The position numbers and the translations under genes were made by a program. Source: Anniella stebbinsi (Eukaryota > Chordata > Lepidosauria > Squamata > Anniellidae). Taken from it: DNA of 64,000 nucleotides. The DNA lies in assembly GCA_029215795.1 (NCBI GenBank), contig JARDYH010000003.1, positions 171,194,382 to 171,258,381 on the forward strand. Reading direction: 5' to 3'. The first letter of the stretch is position 1. Every line of letters starts with the position of its first letter. The notes below the pieces were generated by a model, which made no database searches, was not told the DNA's origin, and was given only the letters and a program-made list of their open reading frames with translations. Shown here in pieces: positions 52,401 through 61,285 of this stretch.

Positions 52401-54654
52401 TGTTGTTATTATTTTCCCAAAATGGCATAAAGCCAGTACAACATCTGTTATGTAGCTTGCTACAGAAAGGGCTTCTTACAGCACCTTCCCCCAATCTGGT
52501 ACCCTCCAGATCTTTTGAATGACTTCTCCCAAAATTCCTGGCCACTGGCCATGCTGGCTGGGGCTGATGGGAGTTGCAGTCAAAACATCTTAAAATATTA
52601 TATCAGTATTATAATTAAAATGCTTATGGCTGGACACAAATACAGTTGTCTGCAATTCGATCCATGACCGTCTGTCTCTGAACTCCAATGCATACCAACA
52701 AATTGCGTGACTTATTAATCATCTTCTATTTAAAAATATTGTCTCAAGAGATTGTCATCCTACTTCTTTGCTTCCCCATCTAACCCTCCCCACCAGCCTT
52801 TCTACTACAGGAAGAAGTGAAATGCAATTGTATAGGGGGGGGACGTTCTTCCCCTGCCACTAATTATATGCTCCTATAGTGTTCTCACCATCTTTTTGAA
52901 AATTCTCCATCCTTATCCTCCTTATCACCCTTCACTCCACCAAAGTTCCTTAGAATCTTTACATTTTTTCAGAAAGATAAAAAGAAATGGGACATTAACA
53001 TATCCAGATGTCTCAATAACAGTCGAACTTTGTTATGGACCTCGCTACCTAATGCTGTGCTGTACCATAAGAATACAAGGAAGCTGCAGTGGCAACCAGA
53101 AGAGCTGTACATCCAGATTATTATTAAATGTAACTAGCATTCCACCCCCTCTTTGACATCCATCAAGAGATTATTTAAGAAAAATGCATTACAGTGCTGT
53201 ACAGTATGTTCCTTCAATTTATGCTATATTAGTTGTTGCTGATGCTCGTTTCAGTGAATGGATTCTCTTTTAATGGTTCATTTAGTTGTGTAAGTGCACT
53301 ATTTCAAATGACATGGAAAGAGAGGGCCAAATTACTCTTCTAGTTATAGTGATGGGAAAAATGGAACAAAACTAAAAACCAAAGGAGTTACTTTGGGCTT
53401 GTACCGTCATGACAGAATCAGGATCAGCCCCAAAGTGCTTGGGTAGGCGTAGATGGTATCTCAGTAACAAATTGCCAGATGCCAATTTGTTACTTTTCAC
53501 TTTACTTTGAAGAGAGATGTGACTGGATGGCAATGAAGATCTCCCACCCACCACCCTTAAGTTGCACCACTATTTCTGCCACTTTGTTTCAGAAGCACCT
53601 GCTATTGGTTAAAAGTTCTGGCTTTTCTTTTACAAGAGAGATGAGCAGCTCTATGACCATCAAAAAGAAAGCAAAAATTCAGAGGATATGAATGATTTTC
53701 TCACAGATACCTCAAATCAGTAATTAGACCAAGCATACAGTGAGATGAAGGATTAACATACCAATATCCCAATCAGCAGACAATATCACTCACAGGATAC
53801 TGAAAACAAAATAATGCCCAATTCTTTAGAGATTACTGGTCGGACATCGGCATACTATAGGCCAGAACCAATCCACTGAATGTCACTCTCAGGCACGCCC
53901 ACTGTTATCAGCAATGAGCAGTATCCAATGCTGCCGACACACTAGGAGGACCCATAAAAGTAGATCCTAAAGTGGAAACACATTTCTAGAATGTGGCAAA
54001 TCAGCAGAGCTCTGCTACCCAAAATGAGCATTTCCACTCATTCCCAGAGTTGCTTTAGAAGCCCTAGCTTCCAGAAACAGCAGGAGTGCAGTGGTAGTAT
54101 AGGACAGTGCCCAATATCAGTGGGAAAATATTACCTATTTCATTCACTCATTCAACCAATTGTTTATTTATTTATATTTATTTATTTATTGCATTTTTAT
54201 ACCGCCCTATAGCCGAAGCTCTCTGGGTGGTTCACAAAAATTAAAACCATAAAATCATTTTAAAAATATAAAACAAGCCACAATCCAAAAACAACAAATA
54301 ACATACAATCTAAAAACACAACCAGAATAAAACCAGAATAAAACCAGCAGCAGGAATTAATACAGATTAAAATACAAATTTAAAACAGAAGATATATTAG
54401 CAAGTAGCTCAAGTCTTTCTTGTATGAGCTTTTCTTTTTTAAAAAATAAATAAAAACAATAGTGTATGCAAGAAATACATAGCCTGTGACAACGCTGTTG
54501 ACAAAGTGCTTGTACATTTTAAGTAAATCAAGATATAAATATATTTCCCCAATATTTAAATTACCGTTAAGTCAGCAGTTTCTTCACTATAATCATCTTG
54601 TTTAGTGACATTTGAAAAGGAGCGCAGCGCTCCTGTTAGGCGAGGAAGGGCCAT
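22348..54654 (-). CDS. ASCC3: ASCC3, coding exons 2-8 (5' part of the gene), join of seven segments
   Basis: Seven exons on the minus strand join in frame to 474 codons: 54654-54565, 51262-51112, 46775-46192, 28406-28286, 27659-27452, 24241-24100 and 22473-22348. All junctions are AG/GT, the phases match (0,1,0,1,2,0,0), and the product aligns from residue 1 with vertebrate ASCC3 (starts MALPRLTGALRSFSNV). ASCC3 is the 3'-5' Ski2-like helicase subunit of the ASCC complex. It works with ASCC2, ASCC1 and TRIP4 and partners such as ALKBH3 in alkylation repair, and in splitting collided ribosomes. The family protein is about 2,200 residues with two helicase cassettes. Only the N-terminal region (ASCC2-binding segment plus basic linker) is in this window; the first Walker A motif lies in an exon beyond position 1. 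No frameshift or internal stop was seen, so the gene looks intact. Exon numbering counts the inferred untranslated exon as exon 1. Confidence 0.96.
23277..23675. mobile_element. Non-autonomous TIR element, right end degraded
   Basis: The left TIR GGCTGAATTCAGACAACACA matches the family at 12034. The interior has 'acccacaca' and 'caactgtgggtggttgggg' self-complementary blocks. The right TIR is not clear near 23,675. Confidence 0.5.
23791..23804 (+). repeat. Poly-G tract (14)
   Basis: One of nine homopolymer G or C runs of 11-15 nt in the window. Others are at 15911, 24001, 41400, 43125, 45500, 50435 and 61471 (G), and 54974 (C). Confidence 0.9.
24100..24241 (-). CDS. ASCC3: ASCC3 exon 7 (codons 385-432)
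   Basis: The acceptor is gtgattacag|AGAACAAT and the donor TCAAAG|gtatgt. The 142 nt finish split Arg385 and encode EQSLLNARTMPVLGRQRDTD, then FEKIHYPHVYDAQAEARKTS and AFVGGSK. It matches ASCC3 (human ...EKIHYPHVYDSQAEAMKTSAF). It ends in phase 0 and leads to exon 8, which starts with an internal methionine codon. Confidence 0.96.
24421..24760. mobile_element. MITE-like foldback
   Basis: 'cagacactatggattattgt' is mirrored by 'caaataatccacagtgtctg', with 'ttgtgtgacttgcgaaccc' opposite 'gggtttgcacatcacacaa'. The internal inverted repeat spans about 24,553-24,692. Confidence 0.55.
27452..27659 (-). CDS. ASCC3: ASCC3 exon 6 (codons 316-384 plus 2 nt)
   Basis: The acceptor is cccatgttccag|AACACTG and the donor ATGCAAAG|gtaata. 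The 208 nt complete split codon 316 and encode EHCRMLAGENAKPNYGCQ, then VTIQSEQEKQLMKLYRREEK, then a very basic linker (RSARREKR) and GGMCFDPKELRMQR. The highly charged run fits the conserved linker before the first helicase cassette of ASCC3. The exon ends in phase 2. Confidence 0.96.
28286..28406 (-). CDS. ASCC3: ASCC3 exon 5 (codons 276-315 plus 1 nt)
   Basis: The acceptor is cccttctcag|TTGTTTGAG and the donor CTGCAAG|gtaaag. The 121 nt encode LFELLGPEGFELIEKLLQNR followed by STIVDRSFSGPNDYNLQTLQ and one base of a split codon. The first 20 residues are almost identical to mammalian ASCC3; the second half is looser. It is separated from exon 4 by the 17.8-kb intron 4 and from exon 6 by only 879-626 = a short 626-nt intron. 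Confidence 0.95.
28585..28616. repeat. Alternating purine-pyrimidine (GT)n/(GC)n run
   Basis: 'cgtgtgtgtttgtgtgtgcg' followed by 'cgcacgcac'. Short, Z-DNA-prone microsatellite in intron 4 just upstream of exon 5. Confidence 0.7.
29302..30050. repeat. Unclassified GC-rich repeat with TAGGGTGTGC-like ends
   Basis: Left 'tagggtgtgcacccaggg' and right 'ggcatacctggcacacccct' are loosely inverted. Inside, 'cagcagagcgattccttttt' (about 29,600) is repeated as 'cagcagagtggttccttttt' (about 29,818). Overlapping frames of 184 codons (+) and 187 codons (-) have no recognised domain. Possibly a degraded hAT-type element. Confidence 0.35.
30655..30975. mobile_element. MITE-like foldback (AAACCATGGTTT family)
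   Basis: 'taaaccatggtttttagcac' opens and 'accaaactatggtttatcat' closes a segment with internal 'gttgaaacaagcc' and 'ccaacaaactatg' blocks. A similar composition recurs at 60.9-61.3 kb. Confidence 0.4.
32270..32610. mobile_element. MITE-like foldback cluster
   Basis: 'aaaaagaacccactgaggct' (32,278) and 'aaaaagaacccatggtggct' (32,569) are direct repeats. 'aacccagcaaggtgcatgg' and 'ccatgcaccttgccaggttc' are inverted, and 'gtcatctgaacccagc' resembles the TIR family at 12034. Confidence 0.45.
36311..36338. repeat. Perfect 13-bp inverted repeat, 2-nt loop
   Basis: TTGGAAAATTTCC, tg, GGAAATTTTCCAA. No U-tract or gene end is associated with it. Confidence 0.8.
36940..37675 (+). mobile_element. CR1-like LINE, 3' part
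   Basis: It shows the classic order 'aattgagaataaaactgcc', 'gcttggaaaaacggaggcta', 'tggtgggagattcaggatag', 'aaggaagtacttcttcacat', 'tggccaccaatttgggtggc' and 'gttggccactatgtgaactg', ending 'ctcttatgttctt'. The peptide MATNLGGFKGGLHKFLEEK is the end of its reverse transcriptase. It contains an unusual hairpin at 37126-37165. Confidence 0.75.
37126..37165. repeat. 15-bp perfect hairpin inside the CR1-like copy
   Basis: TTTTCCAGCTCTACA (37126-37140), 10-nt loop, TGTAGAGCTGGAAAA (37151-37165). The right arm is normal LINE sequence. The left arm replaces what is usually unrelated sequence in this family. Confidence 0.8.
38098..38493. mobile_element. MITE-like foldback, GACCC termini
   Basis: The left GACCCCATTCACATG is mirrored imperfectly by GCATGCAAACAGGGTC at the right. 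The interior carries inverted 'aacccaggaacaccctatcc' and 'ggggtatccctgggttgttt'. Confidence 0.55.
38625..38830 (-). mobile_element. tRNA-derived SINE
   Basis: On the minus strand it starts 'tagctcagtgctagagcacc' (A-box), followed by 'ggtcccagatccagtcc' (B-box), then 'ggtatctccagtgaaaagg' and the SINE body ending 'ttggtataaagc'. 5'-intact, moderately diverged. Confidence 0.7.
39037..39205 (-). mobile_element. tRNA-derived SINE fragment
   Basis: 'accagtccagatcattggtc', 'catctagcctagtattattt' and 'tttttcactggagaagccaatgac' (read here on plus) match the 3' body of the SINE at 38625. The tRNA-like head is missing. Confidence 0.6.
39283..40620 (-). pseudogene. L2/CR1-clade LINE with reverse transcriptase domain, 5'-truncated
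   Basis: From 40620 downward the 234-codon frame shows reverse transcriptase motifs: LLDLSAAFDTINH (motif A), GVPQGAILSPMLFNIYM (motif B) and YQYTEDTQIYF, where the usual YADD is changed to YTED. Then come NKLKLNPDKTEVL and LGVLLDPSL. A frame shift between about 39,916 and 39,840 joins it to the C-terminal part (ITPALKLLHLLPISFWAKYK, APRLWNGLPEE). The tail is the ATT array at 39,285-39,320. Endonuclease domain absent, catalytic site altered: inactive. Confidence 0.88.
40817..40981. mobile_element. MITE-like foldback, ~165 bp
   Basis: The left AGGGTTCACATGACATAACA is mirrored by the right TTATTATGTCATCCAAACCC; the inner 'aagccatggatagaacccat' is self-complementary. No clear target duplication. 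Confidence 0.6.
41460..42830 (+). pseudogene. Degraded L2-clade LINE
   Basis: Scattered frames give ANKLGFNPNKMETLLLGGS, then DRDSLTTVIHALVISQLDHC, KLQLVQNRATRLLTGTGRSD, and finally a 3'UTR ending 'tattgggcggtacaggaatg' plus AAAT units. It is the same family as 18150-18815, with more stops and indels. Confidence 0.75.
43880..43972 (+). mobile_element. LINE 3' tail
   Basis: 'taatctgcctttgaaggggc' and 'aatgttttaaataaataaaa' match the end of an L2/CR1-type element. Short fragment. Confidence 0.5.
44755..44855. repeat. Short palindromic interspersed element, copy 1
   Basis: 'agccttccccagcctggtgc' opens and 'ctggaaaggctggggaaagc' closes. Three more copies lie at 47.8, 49.0 and 52.5 kb. Confidence 0.55.
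44985..45155 (+). mobile_element. LINE 3' end
   Basis: An A/T-rich 3'UTR ending 'gtgccttgcccaccgtctgg' and 'cacaaatgtaacaagtaaataaat'. Confidence 0.55.
46192..46775 (-). CDS. ASCC3: ASCC3 exon 4 (codons 81-275), the largest exon in the window
   Basis: The acceptor is ctctgaacag|TGGGATCC and the donor AATGAG|gtaaga. The 584 nt complete split codon 81 (G|TG, Val) and add 194 codons. Landmarks matching ASCC3 are NGQEAIEGGAVFLFKTFH, ETKAIKQMFGPFPSTSATAA, AFSFDMHDLDRFEELPVNG, KVISLDYKKFLNNHL, DSFLWCEVGKYLNESLK and LCCTLYEMLASQKSGDELQN. The stretch between KKFLNNHL and FLWCEV is slightly diverged from mammals. It ends in phase 0, so exon 5 starts cleanly with LFELLGPEG. It forms most of the N-terminal ASCC2-binding and plug region; no catalytic residues are expected. 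Confidence 0.97.
47101..47170 (-). mobile_element. LINE/SINE 3' tail
   Basis: An (ATT)n/(AAT)n stretch then 'atttatatcgcaccctatat' and 'ggatctcagggcggtg', the reverse complement of a LINE-type tail. Confidence 0.5.
47805..47940. repeat. Short palindromic interspersed element, copy 2
   Basis: 'cagatgtgttggaatattta' is mirrored by 'tagtccaacacatctggagg'. The centre 'atgctggctgtgcatgatgg' is a hallmark of this squamate repeat. Confidence 0.7.
49030..49112. repeat. Short palindromic interspersed element, copy 3 (half)
   Basis: 'gccagatgtgatggactaca' and 'atactggctggggatgatgg'. The second half is missing because a SINE starts here. Confidence 0.6.
49113..49315 (+). mobile_element. tRNA-derived CORE-SINE
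   Basis: 'gtggtgtaccggctagtgtt' (A-box), 'gatccagtttctagtcccc' (B-box), 'ctttgggccagtcac' (CORE), then 'ggtttcttgaggaaaaatgg' and a 'aaggatataaatataataaa' tail. Same family as 19255-19819, opposite strand, nearly full length. Confidence 0.75.
51039..51057 (+). repeat. Poly-T tract
   Basis: About 19 T's, which read as poly-A in the ASCC3 transcript, 55 bp downstream of the exon 3 donor. Confidence 0.85.
51112..51262 (-). CDS. ASCC3: ASCC3 exon 3 (codons 31-80 plus 1 nt)
   Basis: The acceptor is ttgtgttcag|GATAAAAG and the donor CATATAG|gtaagt. The 151 nt encode 50 codons beginning DKRSKLQEQLLNSGLTWKTI and ending LKTILQAARHI, then one base of a split valine codon. This matches the helical ASCC2-binding part of ASCC3 (human ...KIKRSKLHEQVLDLGLTW). 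The sequence diverges in the middle (ENSPKESQQSLQG), which is normal for this family. Reading through the donor gives only G-K-W and a stop. Confidence 0.95.
52070..52415 (+). mobile_element. L2/CR1-clade LINE, 3' end
   Basis: 'gatcgccttctcccatataa', 'gacaactgttacccagagg', 'tctggaatggcctgccggag', then 'gttccccgtctcgatccaaa' and an ATT-rich tail. Same family as 2646-3322. Confidence 0.8.
52484..52590. repeat. Short palindromic interspersed element, copy 4
   Basis: 'aatctggtaccctccagatc', 'tggccatgctggctggggct' and 'gatgggagttgcagtc'. Confidence 0.6.
54165..54390 (-). mobile_element. L2-clade LINE 3' end, antisense to plus strand
   Basis: (TTTA)n then 'gcatttttataccgccctat' and 'agccgaagctctctgggtgg' is the reverse complement of the tail seen at 18,760. 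Confidence 0.75.
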
Positions 54655-54715
54655 TTATTACCCGTTCATTGATCCATATGATGAGACATTAAATTCTTCT
54701 CCAACATGTAAACTC
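54565..54715 (-). CDS. ASCC3: ASCC3 exon 2 (61-nt 5'UTR + codons 1-30)
   Basis: The acceptor is a T-rich tract ending in tag at 54716; the donor is ACG|gtaatt after 54565. The start codon is 54654-54652. Two in-frame TAA stops sit directly before it, so no upstream start is possible. The -3 base is T and +4 is G, an only moderate Kozak context. The encoded residues are MALPRLTGALRSFSNVTKQD followed by DYSEETADLT. Bases 54655-54715 are 5'UTR. In human ASCC3 this extreme N-terminus contributes to the ASCC2 interface, and the arginines at positions 5 and 11 are present here. Confidence 0.96.
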
Positions 54716-55017
54716 CTAAAAAAGAACAACAAAATCAAAATTAAGCTTTGTGAGCGCTTTAGAAACATTTTAGGTCAAAGGTAAGTAAGGTAGAGATATT
54801 ATTTTAACCAGTCAAGCAATGCTAGGCTTTCCAAAGTGTAACAATTCAAGACAACAAGATTACCTTGAAATACAATCTGAATTCACCTGCTCAAAAAAGC
54901 AGACACAGGATGTATACTGGTCAGATAAAATTAGCTATAGTTAAGCAGACTAGCTTGTCCACCCACACACCTGCCCCCCCCCCCCATAATTTTAATAATT
55001 TAGCTGCCTTGAATGCC

Positions 55018-55150
55018 ATTATTTATTTATTTATTTATTTCATTTCTAACCCGCCTCTACATCCAGATCGAGGCGGGGAACAACAACAAATTTAAATATA
55101 AAGACAATAAAATAGATAAACCATTAAAACAGATTAAAACAAATACATTA
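55018..55150 (-). mobile_element. L2/CR1-clade LINE 3' tail
   Basis: (TTTA)n then 'cctctacatccagatcgagg' and 'cggggaacaacaacaaattt', reverse complement of the 2646 family tail. Confidence 0.75.
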
Positions 55151-55854
55151 TTTCCTAGAAAATCAGGTATATATCAAATAAACGAACAGTTAACCAAGCT
55201 GCAAAAATATTCCAGGATCACATTCTTTGGTTACTAAACAATTCCAGTACTGGCACAAACATCAATATATGTATGCCAACATGAGGAGCTGCAATAAAAT
55301 CTTATATTTAGACGCTATGCCATTACGACCAAATACAGAAGTTAAGCCTTAAGAGTTGTCATTAAAGGACACTTTGACCTGGTTCAACTATAATTATTCC
55401 TTGCAACAAGAATGCAATGCAGAAAACCCTGGGTTCATGCACGTACCTCTTCCAGCCCCCTTTGTGTACAAGAGAGGGAACTTAAAGCACGATTTGTACA
55501 CCAGGGGACAAAACTTTAAGCTTCCTTTGTGGATCGGAACAAGCTACATTTCCCAGTGATGTCCAAATATGGGAAACTGTGATTGGACCAACCACATTGA
55601 GATATAACAAACCAGGATCTGAAACCATGGGTTCATCCTGGTTTGTTGTAAGAGTGCAATCCTATGGATATTTAGACTGAAAAAAGTCCTATAATTCTCA
55701 GCATGGCTGGAGGGCTGGTAGTGGTTTGCATCCTAAAGGTGATTTATCAATACAGTTTCCCATATTCAGATATAATGGGAAAATGCAGCTTGTTACCAGC
55801 CACAAAAGGAAGCTTTAAACTTCCTCTCCTTGCATGCAAAAGAGGGGGAGCATA

Positions 55855-56010
55855 TGAATTTTAAGATGTTTTTAATGATGTATTTTTTCTTGTTTTTAAA
55901 ATTTTAACTGTTTTGTGATTCTTGTGTTTTATATTGTTGTTGCTCCCCGCCTTGATCCGGAGGGAGAGGCAGGTTATAAATAATAATAATTATTATTATT
56001 ATCATCATCC
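55855..56010 (+). mobile_element. L2/CR1-clade LINE 3' tail
   Basis: 'ttgttgctccccgccttgat' then 'ccggagggagaggcaggtta' and (AAT)n/(ATT)n. Confidence 0.75.
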
Positions 56011-56844
56011 AAGGCTGGCCATGATATTTTTCTCATAATAAGAAACAATGCTGTTTTCTATAACATCTGAACTAGACGTCTTATTTGCTTGCCTATTCTT
56101 TTGAGCATTCCCTTTGCTAGTTAACTTTGCATAAATAAGCAATACTTCACCACACAACAGTTAGCTCCTTCTACATAAACAGCAGATATAAATGAAGAGG
56201 TTCCTCTAAATAGCACAGTATTAAGTGACATGCATATTCAGACTCTACAATTCTGAACATGGATATTTGAGGGCTGTCCATGTCTTTATGCTTTTGCATA
56301 GACAAGCTTCCAAACAACATTTAGAAAATGTTCATCATGACAGGTGAAACCAGAAGCTTGCAAGTAGAAGAGAAAGGATGGAGAATTTATTAATGGACAT
56401 CTAGACCAGTACTTCTTATCAAGTGCCAAACGGCCTCCCAGAGGGAGGGATCTATCGATCTTGGGAGGCATTCAGAACTTTCGGAGACAAATGGGTGGGA
56501 CAGCACAAGGGTCTCATTAAATTATGCCTGATATGAGTATTGTATGTATGTATCTCATGTATATGTATCTGAATAAAGATGTCTTGACTGAAATGCAGTT
56601 TTTTTAATACCCTCATTTTTTGCTTGGGGAATGTTCAATGAACCGCTCATTTCGAGGCTATTAGGGTATCATTCAATGGCGTCATTTCGCAAACCTGAAC
56701 AGCGCTAGTGGAACTCTGTCAAATCTTTCCGTTGTGCAAATGACTGTACAACTGTGCTCACACAAGAGAAACTTTCGTTTAATTCTTCCTTTGCGCATAG
56801 TTCGGAACCTAGTTTCCACTAGCACAACTGCATTCGCACTATCA

Positions 56845-56888
56845 TTTATTTATTTATTGCATTTTTATACCGCCCCATAGCCGAAGCT
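56845..56888 (-). mobile_element. LINE 3' tail fragment
   Basis: (TTTA)n and 'gcatttttataccgccccat' only, cut off sharply at 56,888. Confidence 0.65.
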
Positions 56889-57019
56889 AGAAACCCAATT
56901 CATGGATAGTCTCAAAGATGAATGGGAAAAATGAAAACCTTTTCTTTCAAGATTCACAACAAAATTACCAAGAATGGCTCTGAGAGAACTACTGAGACTT
57001 ACTCTAAAATACATCGACC

Positions 57020-57700
57020 GGGTGTGTGGCTGCTGCAAAAAAGTCAAATTCCATGTTGGGAGATCATTAGGAAAGGAATTGAAAACGAAACAGCCAATAT
57101 CGTGATGCCTTTAAAAAAGGCAGAGTAGGTATAGAAAAGGGCAACCAAAGTGATCAAGGGGTGAAGTAGCTCTCCTATGAGAAAATGTTCCAACATTTGG
57201 AACATTTTCATTTGGGGGGGAAAAGGTAAGCAAGGGAGGGACATGGTAGCAGTGTATAAAATTATGCATGATGTGGAGGAAGTTACTCTCATAATACTAG
57301 AATCCAGGGTCATCCAATGAAGCTGAATGGTGGGAGATTCAGGACAGAAAAAAGGAAGTTCTTCACACAGTGTGTAGTTTAAACTATGGAATCCACTGCC
57401 GTAAAATGTAGAGATAGCCACCAGTTTGGATGACTTTAAAAGGGGATTAGACATATTCATGGAGGATAAGGCTACAAATTGCTACTATTCCTGATGCCTA
57501 TATATTACCTCCAGTTATCAGAGGCAGCGTGCCTCTGAATACCAGCTGCTGGGAACATGAGTGGGGGAGTGTTATTTCACTCACAAAAATAATTTTCAAG
57601 TAGGATTTGGGGGGATACCCATAGACATCTAGTAGAACATTATGGGAACAGAATGCTGGACCAGACAGATCATCCTCTGATCCAGCAGAGCTCCTCCTTT
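57020..57700 (+). mobile_element. CR1-like LINE, 3' part
   Basis: 'ggaaaggaattgaaaacgaa', 'gtgtataaaattatgcatga', 'tggtgggagattcaggacag', 'ggaatccactgccgtaaaat', 'tagccaccagtttggatgac' and 'tgctggaccagacagatcat'. Same family as 36940-37675. Confidence 0.7.
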
Positions 57701-57839
57701 GTTCTTATTTCTCAAACACTTAATTCCAACAAGTCACTGCAGCTTTACAGCAAACCTACATGATATGCGGAGCCAATACAGTCAAAGGAGAAAACTGTTC
57801 TAAGAGAATAAAAAGGGCACCTGCAGCGGAAGCAGTGCT

Positions 57840-57915
57840 TGTTAACTAAGGGTGTGATCCTATACACACCTAGGAGTAGATCCAACTGAATTCAATGACA
57901 TACATAAGAATACAC
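57840..57915. repeat. Interspersed 'gcaatcctat...gagtaag' motif
   Basis: 'gggtgtgatcctatacacac' and 'ctaggagtagatccaactga'. Related pieces occur near 18,812, 55,645, 58,140, 59,860, 62,290, 62,770 and 63,745. Probably remnants of one short repeat family. Confidence 0.5.
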
Positions 57916-60899
57916 TGTTAGTCCTAGACCCGCAGTCATGAACATGATAAAAATTATCAGATAAAATATGATTACAACATATACAACATTATAAAGTTAT
58001 TCTAAAAAGAAATGCTTCTTTCCACAATGTAACAGGTAAATCACATATTCATTGAGTAGATAGGAAATATTAGCGATATTATGGTGCAGCAGTAGATAAG
58101 CCATGTTGTGCCAAGAACTGAATGGATTTCCTTAGGTGGAAATCCTATGCACACTTGCCAGAGAGCCATTAAATTGCTTAGTTCTGAGTTGACTTATGGT
58201 TTATTACTTCAGAATCATAGGAATAGTACAGATGTGTACACAGATTCTTTATAATACCACTTGCATTTTTCACAGGAACAGTCCCAATTGATACGTTTCA
58301 AAACTAATTCATGATTTCACACTCAATCTATAATTAATGCATCCCCTTTCGTAAAAGAAACTGAATGGGAAGAACAGCCTTAGATAATCCAACATACACA
58401 ATTCCAAAATCTGACATAGCAAAGTACTTAATACATTGAGTACTATTTGATAGCAACTTAAAGGAAAAGAGACCTTATTTCAAAAAGAACATATTTTGGT
58501 ACATTAATTTCTCATTTAAAAACAAAATGAAGAATAGATGGGAAAAGGCAATGGCCCAGGGCACAAATGAAGGCACTCTGCAAACTGCAGTTTGTGCACT
58601 GGAATCTAGGCTAAGGAATGCATGCTTCTCACCTTCTCTGGAGCACAATTACTTGTCAGCCTTAATCATAATTCAGATTTATAGCTGCACCCAGGCTAAC
58701 CATGGTTAACAATAACCAGGCTGCCCCTTAGCCGCAGTTCACAAATATGCTCCAACACCTGGATTAATTTGTTTGAGTTACCCAAACAAATCTTTGGGCA
58801 GATAATAGTATTGAACAATAATTATGGTTTATGAGGGAATAGAGAATTTCTGCCAGATGTAGAAGGCGGGAGGTAAATTTCCAACTAGCAGGAAGCCAAT
58901 GTTTCATCTCCACCGAGCCAATGATGGAAAAAAATGTCAGTGATTTAAGACTTTATACACACAACTATAAAAGGATCTACATTAACATAGCCTATTACAC
59001 TAAAACAACACTCTGGAAGCTGTTTTACAGGATAAAATGTGGATTTCTGGCTACTCATTATATTTTTCATTATATAACCTTCTTACTGGAAGCCAGTGAC
59101 TGTAGCAACAGTTACTCATGGTAACAGATGGATATTATTTTAGACTTACTTATAAAAGGCTGCTAATCCTAACATTAGTTAAACTGTCTGCACAAAATGA
59201 TCATCACTATCAAGTTAAAGTAGAGATTTGGATTTACTTGAGCCAACCTAGACACAATGGCTGCATTAATAATGCCAACAAAAGTCGGAATTAGGTGGCT
59301 CGTAAGTTGAATCTACCATGTTTGCAATGCTTGCATGTGTACGGAGCTTGGATGGCTATGTCATGAATTTCACTATTCAAATCAAGATTAATTATAAGCA
59401 CCTAAACTTCCTGGAATGCCCATGTGATGCACCCTGACCTGGGTCTCCTCTAAACGGCTTCGGTTTGACACCTGGTTCTCTGAATATGCGCATTTTCCAT
59501 TATTTGATGAGAGCCGTGGAGGCGAATTACAGGCTCCATATAATGCACTTTACAATTGTTTATATGCCTAGATTTGCATCAGAGTTGAAGGAAAAGTTGA
59601 GGAAAGTACCGCCCTAGTGGGTTTTGGTACCTCCCACCTGCATTTCCTGCCGTTCATTACCCCTGCCCACGGAATTCAATGAGGCTGGAATTAGGGACAA
59701 AATGAGAGCACGTCCTGTCAGAAACCAGAGTGAGGTTACTAGTAACAATGATGATCAAGAACAGAGACATCAAAAGGTGTCTGGTGGGTGTGCATGTTCA
59801 CTGGGAAAGAAATGCCACTCCGTTCAATGGGAAACTCCAATACAGCCTTCCCTGAACCTAACGGGGCTTACTTCCGAGTTGCCCTGGCCAGGATCGCACT
59901 GGAAGCGTGCCAAGGCTTGTAGCCATGCAACCCCGATCCCCGATCCTGCGCCATGCTTCCCGGGGAGCAAGTCCCCCCACCTGCTCAATGCGCCTCACTC
60001 CCGAGTAACAACGTGCAAGATGGCTGCTCAATGCCAGGAACTCTCTCACACGGAGAGAAGTTTCCCTGCCTTTTTCCAGCCAGGATCCAAGCAAGAGAGA
60101 AGGGAGATGGGGTAGGGAACTAGAGTAGATACGAAGCCTTAGCAGACTTCAAATACTCAAAATGAACAGGACACATCCTTTTTCCAACCCCCTTCCTCTA
60201 CCAATGAAGGGGCAGCCATTTACCCATGTCATCACCACCAGCCCTGCCCTCCAAACTATGCCCACTATTAGCATTAATCCGAATGGATTGGTTACATTAA
60301 GATAATGCGCTTGAACTGCGGAGAAAAAATTAAAGTCACGGTAAATCAACACTTTGAAAATACACATTAATGGAGGCTATATATCAGATGGACTGCTGAT
60401 TTGTGCCCCGCTTGTCTGTCCCAACTGCCGCCAGGGCGCATTCAATGAGGCGCAAATAAGCCGTCTAGAGGCACCCATGGTCACATGGCCATTAAAAAAG
60501 TGCATTCCTGGCTGAGATACTCCCTCTGAAGATAACTACAATAGTACAAGCACAGAAGGAGGTTTTCTAAAGTTCTTAATAGTTTAGAAGCCTCTTTTCG
60601 TGCTTCCTGCAGTGCGGTTGTTTCAGCCCAGTAGGCACTTCCTGGAATGGTCATGTAACCACACCAGGGTCCATTATATGGGGTGGTCACATGGCATTCC
60701 AAGAAGTGACTGCTGGTCTGAATCACTATCTTTGAAAAGGATGTCAGGATGAGAGCAATGCAGGCCAAGGTGGCTGTCTGGTGTGCTTCTGTTGTCGTTC
60801 TTATATACAAATGAGAATTTCCTCTGAGATAAGGCACAGGAATTTGGAATCTGGAGAGAAATTTATGATTTCTGTTGGAGGATGTTCGCTCATCACTAG

Positions 60900-61285
60900 C
60901 TTACATTCGGACATTACACCAAATTATGGTTCAGCAAGATGTGAACAAGCTTAGTCTCCTCCTGGACTCAAGTCCCCTCACTCTGTTCACCTCCATTGTG
61001 GCCAGAAGGCGTTTGGAAACTTTCACTTCCATTTTTGGTTAATATTATGGTTAGTTTCCTAGAAACCAATTTTGAACCCCAGTATTTGAAGCTGGCTTGT
61101 TTTAACTAACAAGTTAAGATTAACCACAGGTGGTTAACCACACAGCCAGGAGGAGGAGGGGAGGGGAGAGAGCATGCAATCTGTGGTTAACCACACAGAT
61201 AGGAGGAGGAGGAGGGAAGAGAATGAAGGTCCACAAAGCTAGGATCTTTCACATTTAGCTCAACCATAGTTTAGCATGATTCCTG
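60900..61285. mobile_element. MITE-like foldback
   Basis: 'accaaattatggttcagcaa' opens and 'caaccatagtttagcatgat' closes; internal 'gtggttaaccacacag' occurs twice (about 61,130 and 61,182) with a duplicated GA-rich segment. Confidence 0.45.

Larger units (their letters stand above)
51263..54564 (-). other. ASCC3: ASCC3 intron 2 (3.3 kb)
   Basis: It contains a LINE 3' end (52.07-52.42 kb), a palindromic short element (52.48-52.59 kb) and an antisense LINE tail (54.16-54.39 kb). 52,600-54,150 shows no recognisable gene or repeat. Confidence 0.75.
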
